Source: Gammaproteobacteria bacterium | GTDB taxonomy: Bacteria; Pseudomonadota; Gammaproteobacteria; Coxiellales; Coxiellaceae | Direction: 5' to 3' | Length of the DNA stretch: 64,000 nt | Assembly: GCA_023266215.1 (NCBI GenBank) | Contig: JAHFRQ010000007.1 | Location: forward strand, 18,053-82,052 | Shown here: in pieces, positions 29,955 through 37,080 of the stretch | Position numbering within the stretch: the stretch's first letter is position 1 | Layout of the letters: each line of letters starts with the position of its first letter | Program-made: the position numbers and the translations under genes | The notes under the pieces: model-generated | Seen by the model: only the letters and a program-made list of their open reading frames with translations | Databases searched by the model: none | What the model was told of the DNA's origin: nothing

Positions 29955-30438
29955 AAAAGATATTGCAAAACATCAACTAAAGACTGCTGTGACACTTTTT
30001 TTGAATAACAAAAATGATTCATCTGTGATTACCCTTGCGGGAGCAGCTGCAAATATACTGCATCAGCTAGTTCTTAATGCCGGGAGAGAGCCTTTTATTG
30101 ATTATGCATGTAAAGTGCATAATGATCTGAAGGGGAATACCCCGTCGAGAAAAAAGTATTTGCATTTTGCAGATGAATTGCTTGGCATTACAGATAATAA
30201 GCACATGAGCGACACTGATCAAGATGTTATTCAAATTGATTTGAAAGAATGTGCAATCAATACAATAACAAGGGCTATCTGTGATTATACTTCATTGTAC
30301 GGCCAAGATGAGAATTTTGTTCAAGCCTATTTGAAATGGTCTTCTAAAAATAGCAGGCCTGCAGTTATGGCTGCATGCAAAAATATGCATGAAAAATATA
30401 AGAAAATGATAGAGAAGAAAAGTGAAAAAAGAATATAA
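29938..30438 (+). CDS. Hypothetical helical protein, tandem paralogue A
   Basis: A 166-residue protein starting at the ATG preceded by AGGGGGG. The stretch HQLKTAVTLFLNNKNDSSVITLAGAAANILHQL at the N-terminus is closely similar to that of the next gene, so the two are paralogues. The pattern (a helix with LF, then SVITLAGAA..IL) occurs in uncharacterised bacterial proteins; HEPN-like folds have similar helices, but I see no clear R(x4)H motif. The gene overlaps its neighbours by 17 bases on both sides. Confidence 0.65.
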   Translation: MQRYDKKDIAKHQLKTAVTLFLNNKNDSSVITLAGAAANILHQLVLNAGREPFIDYACKVHNDLKGNTPSRKKYLHFADELLGITDNKHMSDTDQDVIQIDLKECAINTITRAICDYTSLYGQDENFVQAYLKWSSKNSRPAVMAACKNMHEKYKKMIEKKSEKRI

Positions 30439-30874
30439 GCGGCTTGATTTAGCTTTAAATCAACTTAAAACAGCCATAGGTCTTTTTACTTCTAGTGGCG
30501 ATAGATTCTCAGTTATTACTTTAGCCGGTGCGGCAGATGTTATATTGAGCCAACACGTAACAAGACAAAAAAGGAAAAACTTCTCACGCATGATTGCAGA
30601 GCAAGACGAGAGATTGAGTGACTATAAAACGGTCGGAAGAGAAATTAATGATGCTTTGTGTATTAACACCTTCAAACATCTTGATCCTGGCAAGGAAAAA
30701 TACGTTGATGTAAATGATTTGGATGCGTGCTGTATTGCCGCAATATTAAAAGCGTTGGTAAATTACAAAATACTTGATCGTCAGAATGGGGGTATTTTGA
30801 TAGAGTTATTTCGTTCCTGGTTAAGCAACAATATTTTATTTGGTCATTATGTGAGTTCCATAGAGGCGCTGTAG
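30422..30874 (+). CDS. Hypothetical helical protein, tandem paralogue B
   Basis: A 150-residue protein with GTG start inside the end of paralogue A. LNQLKTAIGLFTSSGDRFSVITLAGAADVILSQ at residues 12-44 matches paralogue A in sequence and position; the remainder has diverged, apart from a shared DL..C.I.AI..A...Y segment near residue 105. The pair may form a heterodimer. Function unknown. Confidence 0.65.
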   Translation: MKKEYKRLDLALNQLKTAIGLFTSSGDRFSVITLAGAADVILSQHVTRQKRKNFSRMIAEQDERLSDYKTVGREINDALCINTFKHLDPGKEKYVDVNDLDACCIAAILKALVNYKILDRQNGGILIELFRSWLSNNILFGHYVSSIEAL

Positions 30875-30957
30875 TGATTTTTTCCTATCGAATTATTTTT
30901 TGATTTCTCATTATTATATTTTATACCATTAGATTTCCTTTCAGAGTAAACCAGCAC

Positions 30958-30984
30958 AATTTTGCCACAGCCTGTGGCAAAATT
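30958..30984. terminator. Perfect 13-bp inverted repeat
   Basis: AATTTTGCCACAG and its exact complement CTGTGGCAAAATT are separated by one base. It lies after paralogue B and before the convergent DUF1016 gene. With A- and T-rich flanks it could be a bidirectional terminator or a binding site for a dimeric protein. Confidence 0.6.
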
Positions 30985-31027
30985 ATTTAATTTATAAATC
31001 AGCTGTTTCGCAATAAATATTCTCATC

Positions 31028-31101
31028 CGCTTGTTACGTTTGCTGCGCAAACTGCACGTGCGGTTCCTTCAATGCCAATTGCGAGCTTCCCATTTTTGGC
31101 T
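31028..31101. repeat. Half of a dispersed element, then R repeat copy 3
   Basis: Bases 31028-31078 match the right half of the element at 61591-61732 (CCGCTTGTTACGTT ... GGTTCCTTCAA). It is joined directly to R repeat copy 3 (31079-31101, with CTTCCC in place of GTGTCCC). The R repeat lies four bases after the stop codon of the minus-strand DUF1016 gene. Confidence 0.75.
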
Positions 31102-31104
31102 GTG

Positions 31105-32202
31105 CTATTTTTTCGGTTTAAGTATTTTAAGCTCTCGATTTAATTCTGCTGTCAATTCTTCTTCTGTTGGCAAGTGTAATTGATATTTGCTTGCAAAAAT
31201 TTGTTTGGCTTTATCGCCTAATAAATAATTCGCCATACCTGTTCTTTTTTCTGTGCAAAGTACCAATCCAATGGTTGGATTATCGCCTTCTGTTAGGCAT
31301 TCTCTATCGTAGTAATTAACGTACAATAGCATTTGACCCAAATCCGCATGCGTCAATTCATTCATTTTTAAATCAATAATAATATGGCATTTAAGCACGG
31401 CATGATAAAAAATAAGGTCGGCATAATAATGCTTACCATCAAGCGTTAAACGTTTTTGTCTTGCTACGAACGCAAAGCCGCTGCCCAATTCCAATAAAAA
31501 ATGCTGTAAATTATTTATTAACGCTTCTTCAAGTTTTGTTTCAGTTAGCTGATGCGCCTCGGGGATATTTAAAAACTCCAATACAAATGGGTCTTTAATT
31601 GCGTCTTCAGGTTTTGAAATCTCTTGTCCTTGATGCGCCAATTTTAATAACCCAGCTTTATCTTTGCTTTTTGCGAGTCGATCGAAAAGCAGGCTGTTGA
31701 TTTGTCTCTCAAGTTGTCGGGCGGACCAGCGATTTTTCGCGGCTTCTACCTCATAAAATCGCCTTGCTTCTGTTCGTGAAACTCGCATCAACGCTCTGTA
31801 ATGAGACCAGGATAAATTGGGGTTAAATTTAGGGGTTTTCAATTCCTCACGCACTGTGTGAGGAATTTGCTTGCTCTGCCCTGAAGAGTAAATCAAATAA
31901 AATTTTCTAATATACTCCATGTTTGTTAAACCAAAACCCACGCCAAACTCATGAGTTAATTTTTCTGAAACAGTTTTTAATATTGATTTTCCGTACCCAG
32001 CTTTTTTCAACCCTTTCTGTTCTTCCTCAACAATATAATTTCCAATGTGCCAATACGCTTTAACCATTGTAGTATCAACTGCCCGAACAATATTTGTTCG
32101 AGCGGTGCGAATAACCAGTGCAATACGTTCATATAACGGATCAGACGGTTGATTTGGTTTTGTAATGGTCGATGATAATTTTTCTGATTTTTTCTTTTTC
32201 AT
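31105..32202 (-). CDS. DUF1016 (YhcG-family) PD-(D/E)XK nuclease, copy 2
   Basis: A 365-residue protein with the same two domains as the protein at 4291: an N-terminal DUF1016 helical region (YWHIGNYIVEEEQKG, AGYGKSILK, LSWSHYRAL) and a C-terminal nuclease core with RQKRLTLDG, YYADLIFYH, IIIDLKMNE and GQMLLYVNYYD. I start at the ATG before KKKKSEKL, since the longer frame runs through the beta repeat. The beta stem-loop stands 22 bases before this start, and an R repeat follows the stop. Possibly a defence or mobile-element gene. Confidence 0.87.
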   Translation of the reverse strand: MKKKKSEKLSSTITKPNQPSDPLYERIALVIRTARTNIVRAVDTTMVKAYWHIGNYIVEEEQKGLKKAGYGKSILKTVSEKLTHEFGVGFGLTNMEYIRKFYLIYSSGQSKQIPHTVREELKTPKFNPNLSWSHYRALMRVSRTEARRFYEVEAAKNRWSARQLERQINSLLFDRLAKSKDKAGLLKLAHQGQEISKPEDAIKDPFVLEFLNIPEAHQLTETKLEEALINNLQHFLLELGSGFAFVARQKRLTLDGKHYYADLIFYHAVLKCHIIIDLKMNELTHADLGQMLLYVNYYDRECLTEGDNPTIGLVLCTEKRTGMANYLLGDKAKQIFASKYQLHLPTEEELTAELNRELKILKPKK

Positions 32203-32223
32203 AATTATATTGCAGCGGTAAAT

Positions 32224-32273
32224 AAAAAAACCCGCCGGGGTGCGCATTGTTAAGAGGCGTTGCGGGTGTTGTT
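32224..32273 (-). ncRNA. Beta element, copy 3: structured leader of the DUF1016 gene
   Basis: Nearly identical to the copy before the Abi gene. The stem ACCCGC/GCGGGT is followed by seven T's on the minus strand, 22 bases before the DUF1016 ATG. On the other side it adjoins the tRNA-like copy B. Confidence 0.5.
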
Positions 32274-32311
32274 GAATGTAGTTTAACAAAAAATTTCATT
32301 TCATGAAAGAT

Positions 32312-32353
32312 TGCCGATGACGCGACTCGAACGCACGACCTACTGATTACGAA
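32312..32353 (-). repeat. Attachment-site copy B: 42 bp of tRNA-Thr 3' half
   Basis: Identical over 42 bases to the tRNA-Thr gene end and to copy C. It separates the integrase-bearing element (right) from the older element (left). The bases on both sides are also shared with copy C. Confidence 0.88.
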
Positions 32354-32502
32354 ACATATCAAGACGAATTATAACAATAAACCACAATAGGCGACAATAA
32401 CTTTATGCTGTAATTATAGGCAAATCGTGTTTGTGATGTATTGCGGTGTGTTGTGATGATTTATGTGCGAGTGTCCCATTTTTGGCTATGCAAAATGCAT
32501 TA
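32354..32502. repeat. Island distal-end sequence and R repeat, copy 4
   Basis: A 112-base stretch that matches 25076-25186, then R repeat copy 4 (32466-32502), whose end overlaps the stop codon of the NYN-domain gene. The 37-base R form with ATGCAAAATGCAT is otherwise seen only at 24578. Confidence 0.85.
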
Positions 32503-33150
32503 CCATTTTTCAGGTTTGTGAATATGGGTTCCTGGTATCGGACTAGGCAGTTGAGAATCTTTTAAAACAGAAGGACGTATTATTTTCATAAAATCTTTAT
32601 GCTGCATCAACACCGTGCTGGGATGACGATGCCCTGGAATAATTAAGCCGATTTTTTTATTGTGTTCTGTTTTTGCAAATTTTAATGCTTCTGCAATATC
32701 ACTATCATTCGAAACTAGCACGGCGCAATCATATCGATCATGCCAAGCGTCATTTAATATGTGCAACGCAAGATTAACGTCAGAACCTTTTTCTTTTGTA
32801 TCAATTGCTGTCACAAAACTCGGGCAGCCTTTCGGTGGATTATCCACTTTGACTTTTACTTTATGTGTTAAAAAATGACCGTAATAGATTTTAACCAGTG
32901 GGCAGTGCTTTTCTAGTGCATTAAGATAGGCATCTTGCCTATATGGCGCATCAGAATCATTGTTTCTTGCGGAAATGCGTGCAGTGAAATATTTAATTTG
33001 TGTAATTACGTGATGCTCACTTAGTAAATTTTTAAATAACTTTTCTAAATCGAGCCACTTAAAATCAGTTTTTTTAAGCGCGCCGAAATATAAATTGAAC
33101 CCATCAATATAAACAATCGTTCTGGGCTTGTTGCCACCATGGTTATTCAC
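32500..33150 (-). CDS. NYN-domain ribonuclease-like protein (LabA/DUF88)
   Basis: A 216-residue PIN-like NYN protein. Acidic residues expected in the active site are present: VYIDGFNLYFG near residue 12, KEKGSDVNLALH near 115 and LVSNDSDIAEAL near 140. NYN proteins cut RNA. The start is GTG at 33150, with AGGA eight bases upstream; the longer frame would cross the alpha element. The alpha terminator lies 14 bases before the start, and an R repeat overlaps the stop. The gene sits at the distal end of the active element. Confidence 0.85.
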   Translation of the reverse strand: MNNHGGNKPRTIVYIDGFNLYFGALKKTDFKWLDLEKLFKNLLSEHHVITQIKYFTARISARNNDSDAPYRQDAYLNALEKHCPLVKIYYGHFLTHKVKVKVDNPPKGCPSFVTAIDTKEKGSDVNLALHILNDAWHDRYDCAVLVSNDSDIAEALKFAKTEHNKKIGLIIPGHRHPSTVLMQHKDFMKIIRPSVLKDSQLPSPIPGTHIHKPEKW

Positions 33151-33163
33151 GCGAAAATTCCTA

Positions 33164-33264
33164 TAAAAAACAAAGGCCTCCGAAGAGGCCTTGTACCCTA
33201 CCACAGAGTGATAGGGGTGGTAGACGTAATTATAGCACAATATTTTTTAATGCAAAGCGGAATA
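33164..33264 (-). ncRNA. Alpha element, copy 3: leader of the NYN gene
   Basis: Same as copy 1 almost base for base: -35-like TTTGCA (33251-33256), perfect TATAAT (33229-33234), a first stem, then AAGGCCTC-TTCG-GAGGCCTT (33173-33192) and a T run. The transcript would end just before the ribosome-binding site of the NYN gene, so readthrough would express the ribonuclease. Confidence 0.6.
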
Positions 33265-33268
33265 TATC

Positions 33269-33307
33269 AAAAAACCCGCCGGGGTGCGCATTGTTAAGAG
33301 GCGTTGC
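33269..33307 (-). repeat. Beta element, copy 4, truncated
   Basis: The ACCCGC-bearing end is cut off; homology stops after GGCGTTGC at 33307. Only one stem arm remains, so it cannot form the terminator. It adjoins alpha copy 3 in the same order as in copy 1. Confidence 0.75.
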
Positions 33308-33331
33308 AAGCGTGCTTTATTAAAATTAAAT

Positions 33332-33748
33332 TTAATAATTACTTTCTGTTGTATTTGCAGTCGTTCCGTTTGAAAAAGTTGTTGTGTTACCACCATTGTA
33401 ATTTGGGCTTGTCGTGGCAGTATCACCATTTGAAGATGTTGATGTATATCCGCCATTGTAATTGGGTCTCGTAGTCACTGTAGTACCGTTTGAATAAGTC
33501 GTTGCAGATCCACCATTATAATCTGGACGTGTATTTGCCGTAGTGCCGTTTGAGTATGTAGTATTATATCCCCCATTATAATCTGACGATGTGTTTGCAG
33601 TAGTGCCATTTGAGTAAGTCGTAGTGCTCCCGCCATTATAATTTGATGATGTAGTGGCGGTCGTGCCATCGCTGTAGGTCGTCGTTATGTTAGCCATCGC
33701 AGAAACACTTGCTACCAATAAGCTTGTCGCTAGTAAAATATTTTTCAT
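33332..33748 (-). CDS. Secreted protein made of six 20-residue repeats
   Basis: A 138-residue protein with a signal peptide (MKNILLATSLLVASVSAMA) followed by six 20-residue units of the form TTYSNGTTANTSSDYNGGYN, rich in Thr, Asn, Gly and Tyr. The repeats have a 60-bp period in DNA and differ mainly at the SS/RP and NTT/TTT positions. The composition suggests a beta-rich or adhesin-like extracellular protein. I chose the ATG at the signal peptide; a longer frame adds 11 residues. No family recognised. Confidence 0.75.
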   Translation of the reverse strand: MKNILLATSLLVASVSAMANITTTYSDGTTATTSSNYNGGSTTTYSNGTTANTSSDYNGGYNTTYSNGTTANTRPDYNGGSATTYSNGTTVTTRPNYNGGYTSTSSNGDTATTSPNYNGGNTTTFSNGTTANTTESNY

Positions 33749-33796
33749 ACCCCTCCGGTTTAAATTAATTTTTTTGAGCAATATGTAACACTAAAA

Positions 33797-34192
33797 TCAG
33801 TTTAAATGCATGATTACACCAATTGTCGCGTTCATTAAAGAAAGTGTTATGCCAATAATACCCAGTATTTTAAATTTTCTTTTTTGCTCAGAATCATGCT
33901 CAGAAAAATTAATTGATGAAATGCCAGCGAAAAGCCCTAGCGGTGGCAAAAACCATGCACAGGTATTTGACCAGGCTATAAATTTAATTAATTTATAATT
34001 AACCCTCTCTCTCTTTATATACCAATTTGAAAATAGATAGCTAAGTGCAATTAACCCAACGCATATCATGACAACCGTAAATCCAAAGTATTTTCCAACT
34101 AAAAAACTAATAACCGAAAGAACATACCCAGTCACTCTCGATAAAGATGTTTTTTTAGATTTCACAATCTCTCCGAGTGAATTATCTTTCAT
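33797..34192 (-). CDS. Small membrane protein
   Basis: A 131-residue protein with four hydrophobic segments (about residues 20-38, 39-55, 70-90 and 106-128). The sequence has PPLGLFAG near residue 84. GAGGG lies seven bases before the ATG. It is cargo of the integrase-bearing element next to the repeat protein. No family is recognised. Confidence 0.6.
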   Translation of the reverse strand: MKDNSLGEIVKSKKTSLSRVTGYVLSVISFLVGKYFGFTVVMICVGLIALSYLFSNWYIKRERVNYKLIKFIAWSNTCAWFLPPLGLFAGISSINFSEHDSEQKRKFKILGIIGITLSLMNATIGVIMHLN

Positions 34193-34251
34193 ATACAAAC
34201 CCTCTATTCAGACGCGCTCATCATACCCTAACTCCAGAAAATATCAAATAC

Positions 34252-34300
34252 CCCTTATTGGGTGTCGCCTGATTAGGTGCACATAAGCTTTACTAAAAGC
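34252..34300 (+). promoter_or_regulatory. Conserved leader/operator region of the XRE regulator
   Basis: Conserved between the intact gene and the truncated copy at 28205, although flanking DNA differs. It contains GGTGTCGCCTGATTAGGTGC, with a CCTgattAGG dyad that may be the autoregulatory operator. Confidence 0.45.
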
Positions 34301-34552
34301 ATGACAAATAAGCACCCAAATCTTGTAAAATTAGGCAAAAACATTCGAGCGAAGCGTGAATTACGCGGGTTCTCACAAGATGGCTTTGCGGCTGAAGCAG
34401 GCCTGGGTCGCACATACTATGGCCGGATTGAGCGCGGCGAACAAAATTTGTCCATTCAGAATTTAATACGCATCGCGATTACTTTAAAAATTGAAGTTGG
34501 CGACTTAATACCCCCTGTCAGCAGTTTGAAAAAGGCCGCTTCTCGCAGTTAA
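34301..34552 (+). CDS. XRE-family helix-turn-helix regulator
   Basis: An 83-residue Cro/C1-type protein: LGKNIRAKRELRGFSQDGFAAEAGLGRTYYGRIERGEQNLS covers the helix-turn-helix. It probably controls the element. It is the only plus-strand gene of the integrase element, divergent from the membrane protein and convergent with the replication genes. The start is ATG at 34301, and a GTG at 34277 is possible. A truncated copy lies at 28257. Confidence 0.88.
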   Translation: MTNKHPNLVKLGKNIRAKRELRGFSQDGFAAEAGLGRTYYGRIERGEQNLSIQNLIRIAITLKIEVGDLIPPVSSLKKAASRS

Positions 34553-34767
34553 ATTAAATACATAAAGTTTCTCAAGTTGCGCTTATACTCCGCGAGCATG
34601 GTGCAGGCATCACGAATTGCTCTACTTCGCCCACCGTGTTTATAAGAATTGCCTCGGCTAATTTTTTTCCCCTGAATGGTTCGGGCACCCGTAGATTTCT
34701 CCCAAGGTTTCCATGTTCGAATTAATGCTGATTGCTTCTTTCGTTCTTCCAAAGTCCAGTGTCGCAT
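34549..34767 (-). CDS. Small basic protein of phage-like elements
   Basis: A 72-residue protein. The sequence MRHWTLEERKKQSALI..WKPWEKSTGA(R/K)T..GK..S..N.YKHGG is a pattern I recognise from uncharacterised small proteins in phages and islands. Its first 110 bases overlap the end of the preceding gene in a different frame. Function unknown. Confidence 0.7.
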   Translation of the reverse strand: MRHWTLEERKKQSALIRTWKPWEKSTGARTIQGKKISRGNSYKHGGRSRAIRDACTMLAEYKRNLRNFMYLI

Positions 34768-35236
34768 TGCTTGCCTCGCATAATAGTTGGTTTGCAGGTT
34801 GTTCTAAATTTTCAGAATTATTAATCTGCTGATTGACTGCGTTATTTTGTTGTTTAATAAATGTTGTTCGCTTCGGGTTTTTTAATTCGATTAAAGCCAG
34901 CAATGTTTTTCTGCACCCATTTTGAGCACGCATTGCTATATCAGAAAACGCTTGAATATTTTGCATTGAATTGCCGTCACCAATTTGCGACAGCATGAGA
35001 TTAGAAAACGCATTGAGCGTGTTAGCTTGCGACATAAGCATGGCTTCCACTTCTTCCATATTGCCACTACTTACCTTTTCGGAACTATCGCTTAGCCTGC
35101 GAACCAATGTACCAAAATCCAAACTTCCCTTATAAAGGGCATCAATTGTGTGGGCTGCGGTTATATTAGGGACGGTGCAATCGATCGCAGCGTTAATTGC
35201 TTTGTTCTTATTTTCGCTGTTTCTATTTTCGCTCAT
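34658..35236 (-). CDS. Hypothetical phage-like protein
   Basis: A 192-residue protein, mostly helical, with ANTLNAFSNLMLSQIG near residue 72 and ALIELKNPKRTTFIKQQNNAVNQQINN near 115. Its C-terminal part (EASNATLDFGRTKEAISINSNMETLGEIYG) resembles the tail of phage proteins often found with the overlapping small basic gene. It overlaps the primase-helicase gene by four bases at its start. Confidence 0.65.
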   Translation of the reverse strand: MSENRNSENKNKAINAAIDCTVPNITAAHTIDALYKGSLDFGTLVRRLSDSSEKVSSGNMEEVEAMLMSQANTLNAFSNLMLSQIGDGNSMQNIQAFSDIAMRAQNGCRKTLLALIELKNPKRTTFIKQQNNAVNQQINNSENLEQPANQLLCEASNATLDFGRTKEAISINSNMETLGEIYGCPNHSGEKN

Positions 35237-37080
35237 TGAGCAACTCCTAGTTTTAAAGTTTCATTTATACAACTGTAATCAACATACTGAACAGGTCGCG
35301 CATTTTCACTAGGCAAATATTGCAATGATTTTTGATCAAAGCAAAAACCAAGCTTCCCCTCCCAATCGCCGTTGCGTTGCTTGTCACATTTCCACAGCAC
35401 ATCAAAATGTTTTATTTTTTCTTCTTGCGCTTTAGATAATTTAACACCTTGAGCTTGAAGATTTTTTATCTCTTCTTTTTCTTTGTTTCGCCAGATTGCA
35501 AAACAATTATCGGCTAAGTCAGATATCGCGCCGGTGCCCTTATTGTCTAATTTACTCGGCGCTTGCGTTTCATCTGCGCTTTTACGAGGATGAACAACGA
35601 TATGCACATGACAATTATGCTGATTTTTAAAATCGCACAGCTGTTCCATTAATGCCTTTTGTGCTTTGTAATCGTCCTCTGCAATATCTAGTTTCATAAA
35701 TGAATCAATTACAAAAACATCAATGCCATATCGTTGTCTTGCATAAAGAAACACCTCAAGCAAACGCTTTGATTTTGCAGTCCCAACCAAGCTAAATAAC
35801 CACAGACAACTGCTATACCACTTATTAATAACTCGAATATAATCAGGCGATGGCTTTTCAAGTGCGCTCGCTTGTCGTGTCAACCGTTCAAGCAAACGCT
35901 TTGGTTTTAATTCCAAACTTGCAATACAAACACGCGCACCCGATTTCATGAGATGCAAAACAAGATGCCCTAAAAACTGACTCTTGCCATGCCCATTAAT
36001 ACCAGTCCAAACCGATAACTCATCAGGACGAAACAATATTTTACCTTTTGCTTTATCCCATGGTGGATCATAACCAATAAAAGTATTTTCACCTGGGTAA
36101 AACATTTCAATCACGTCATCGACAAATAATCCGGCACTTTTTAATTCTTCTGGATCAAGTGTGCGCGCATTATCAAAACAAACCTGCATTGCTTCTCGCA
36201 TCACATTCGCTTGCAAACACGCATTAGGGTCTTTGTACGGCAGCTCTACAATACGACAACGATATCGACCCAGACGCTCAATTAATTCTGCAATAGCCTT
36301 TTTACCTTCGTCATCAGAATCAAAGCAAAGATATATCTCATCAAACATCGCAAGCCGATCAAATTCATACTCGAGCCATTTTTGTTTAGCGCCACCACCT
36401 GCACCAAACGGAACAGACAGCGCCGCAAAACCATATTGATTTAAAGTCATGCAATCAATTTCACCCTCGCAAATAATAATTTTGCGTATGTTTTCTGGAA
36501 TAACATGCCAGCCAAATAAACATGGCTCACAATTTGGTTCAGCGCTGATCTGCTTTTTGCCATTCAGTCGATCAAGTCCCAGGTATTTGATCAATATTAA
36601 TTCGTCATCGCGAAAATAATTAAAAACAATGTCTCGTCCCCGCTCACCGATTTTAAATCTATCAATAATTTCTGGCGTTAATCTTCTTTCTTCTGTTAGA
36701 TAACAATAAACTTTTGATGAAACAGATAACTCAAACGATTTTTGCTTTGGCTTAACAAAATCCTGTGGCGAATAAGCTGCGAAACTCGGGGGCGATATAC
36801 CCAGGTATTTCGTTGCTTCTTTTATTGCCTCTGCAAGTGTTAAATTTCGTTTAGCAGCCCATAAACTTAAAAGATCACCGTTCTCACCAGTTGCGAAGTC
36901 ACAATAAATCCCAGACTTTTCGCCCGATAAATGCACACCAAGCGATTGTCCTGAGTCGCCATTAATTGAGCCGACGCGCCATTCATTGCCAATTCTCTTA
37001 CCGTTGGGCAACAAATAGCGTGCTACTTCTTCTGCGCGATTTGAAAGCATTTTTGAAATTTCTCTTGCTGTCATCATCAT
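35233..37080 (-). CDS. Toprim primase-helicase (T7 gp4/Twinkle-like)
   Basis: A 615-residue replicative protein. The N-terminal region has a degenerate zinc-finger-like area (GIYCDFATGENGDLLSLW). The Toprim domain has the IICEGEIDC glutamate (E206) and LCFDSDDEGKKA (D254, D256). The C-terminal RecA-like helicase carries a Walker A motif TGINGHGKS (360-367), a Walker B-like FVIDSF near 460 and an HPRKS segment. It primes and unwinds DNA for autonomous replication of the element. It follows the replication initiator gene with one-base overlap. Confidence 0.85.
   Translation of the reverse strand: MMMTAREISKMLSNRAEEVARYLLPNGKRIGNEWRVGSINGDSGQSLGVHLSGEKSGIYCDFATGENGDLLSLWAAKRNLTLAEAIKEATKYLGISPPSFAAYSPQDFVKPKQKSFELSVSSKVYCYLTEERRLTPEIIDRFKIGERGRDIVFNYFRDDELILIKYLGLDRLNGKKQISAEPNCEPCLFGWHVIPENIRKIIICEGEIDCMTLNQYGFAALSVPFGAGGGAKQKWLEYEFDRLAMFDEIYLCFDSDDEGKKAIAELIERLGRYRCRIVELPYKDPNACLQANVMREAMQVCFDNARTLDPEELKSAGLFVDDVIEMFYPGENTFIGYDPPWDKAKGKILFRPDELSVWTGINGHGKSQFLGHLVLHLMKSGARVCIASLELKPKRLLERLTRQASALEKPSPDYIRVINKWYSSCLWLFSLVGTAKSKRLLEVFLYARQRYGIDVFVIDSFMKLDIAEDDYKAQKALMEQLCDFKNQHNCHVHIVVHPRKSADETQAPSKLDNKGTGAISDLADNCFAIWRNKEKEEIKNLQAQGVKLSKAQEEKIKHFDVLWKCDKQRNGDWEGKLGFCFDQKSLQYLPSENARPVQYVDYSCINETLKLGVAQ

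Noticed and set aside
25034..32353. tRNA-like sequences at 25034 and 32312
   Set aside because: They contain only 42 bases of the 3' half of tRNA-Thr, with no acceptor 5' strand, D arm or complete anticodon loop. They are attachment-site copies, not tRNA genes.
33332..33748. Regular 60-bp repeats considered as a CRISPR array
   Set aside because: The repeats are contiguous, in frame and code for a protein with signal peptide. There are no unique spacers and no cas genes. No CRISPR array was found anywhere in the window.
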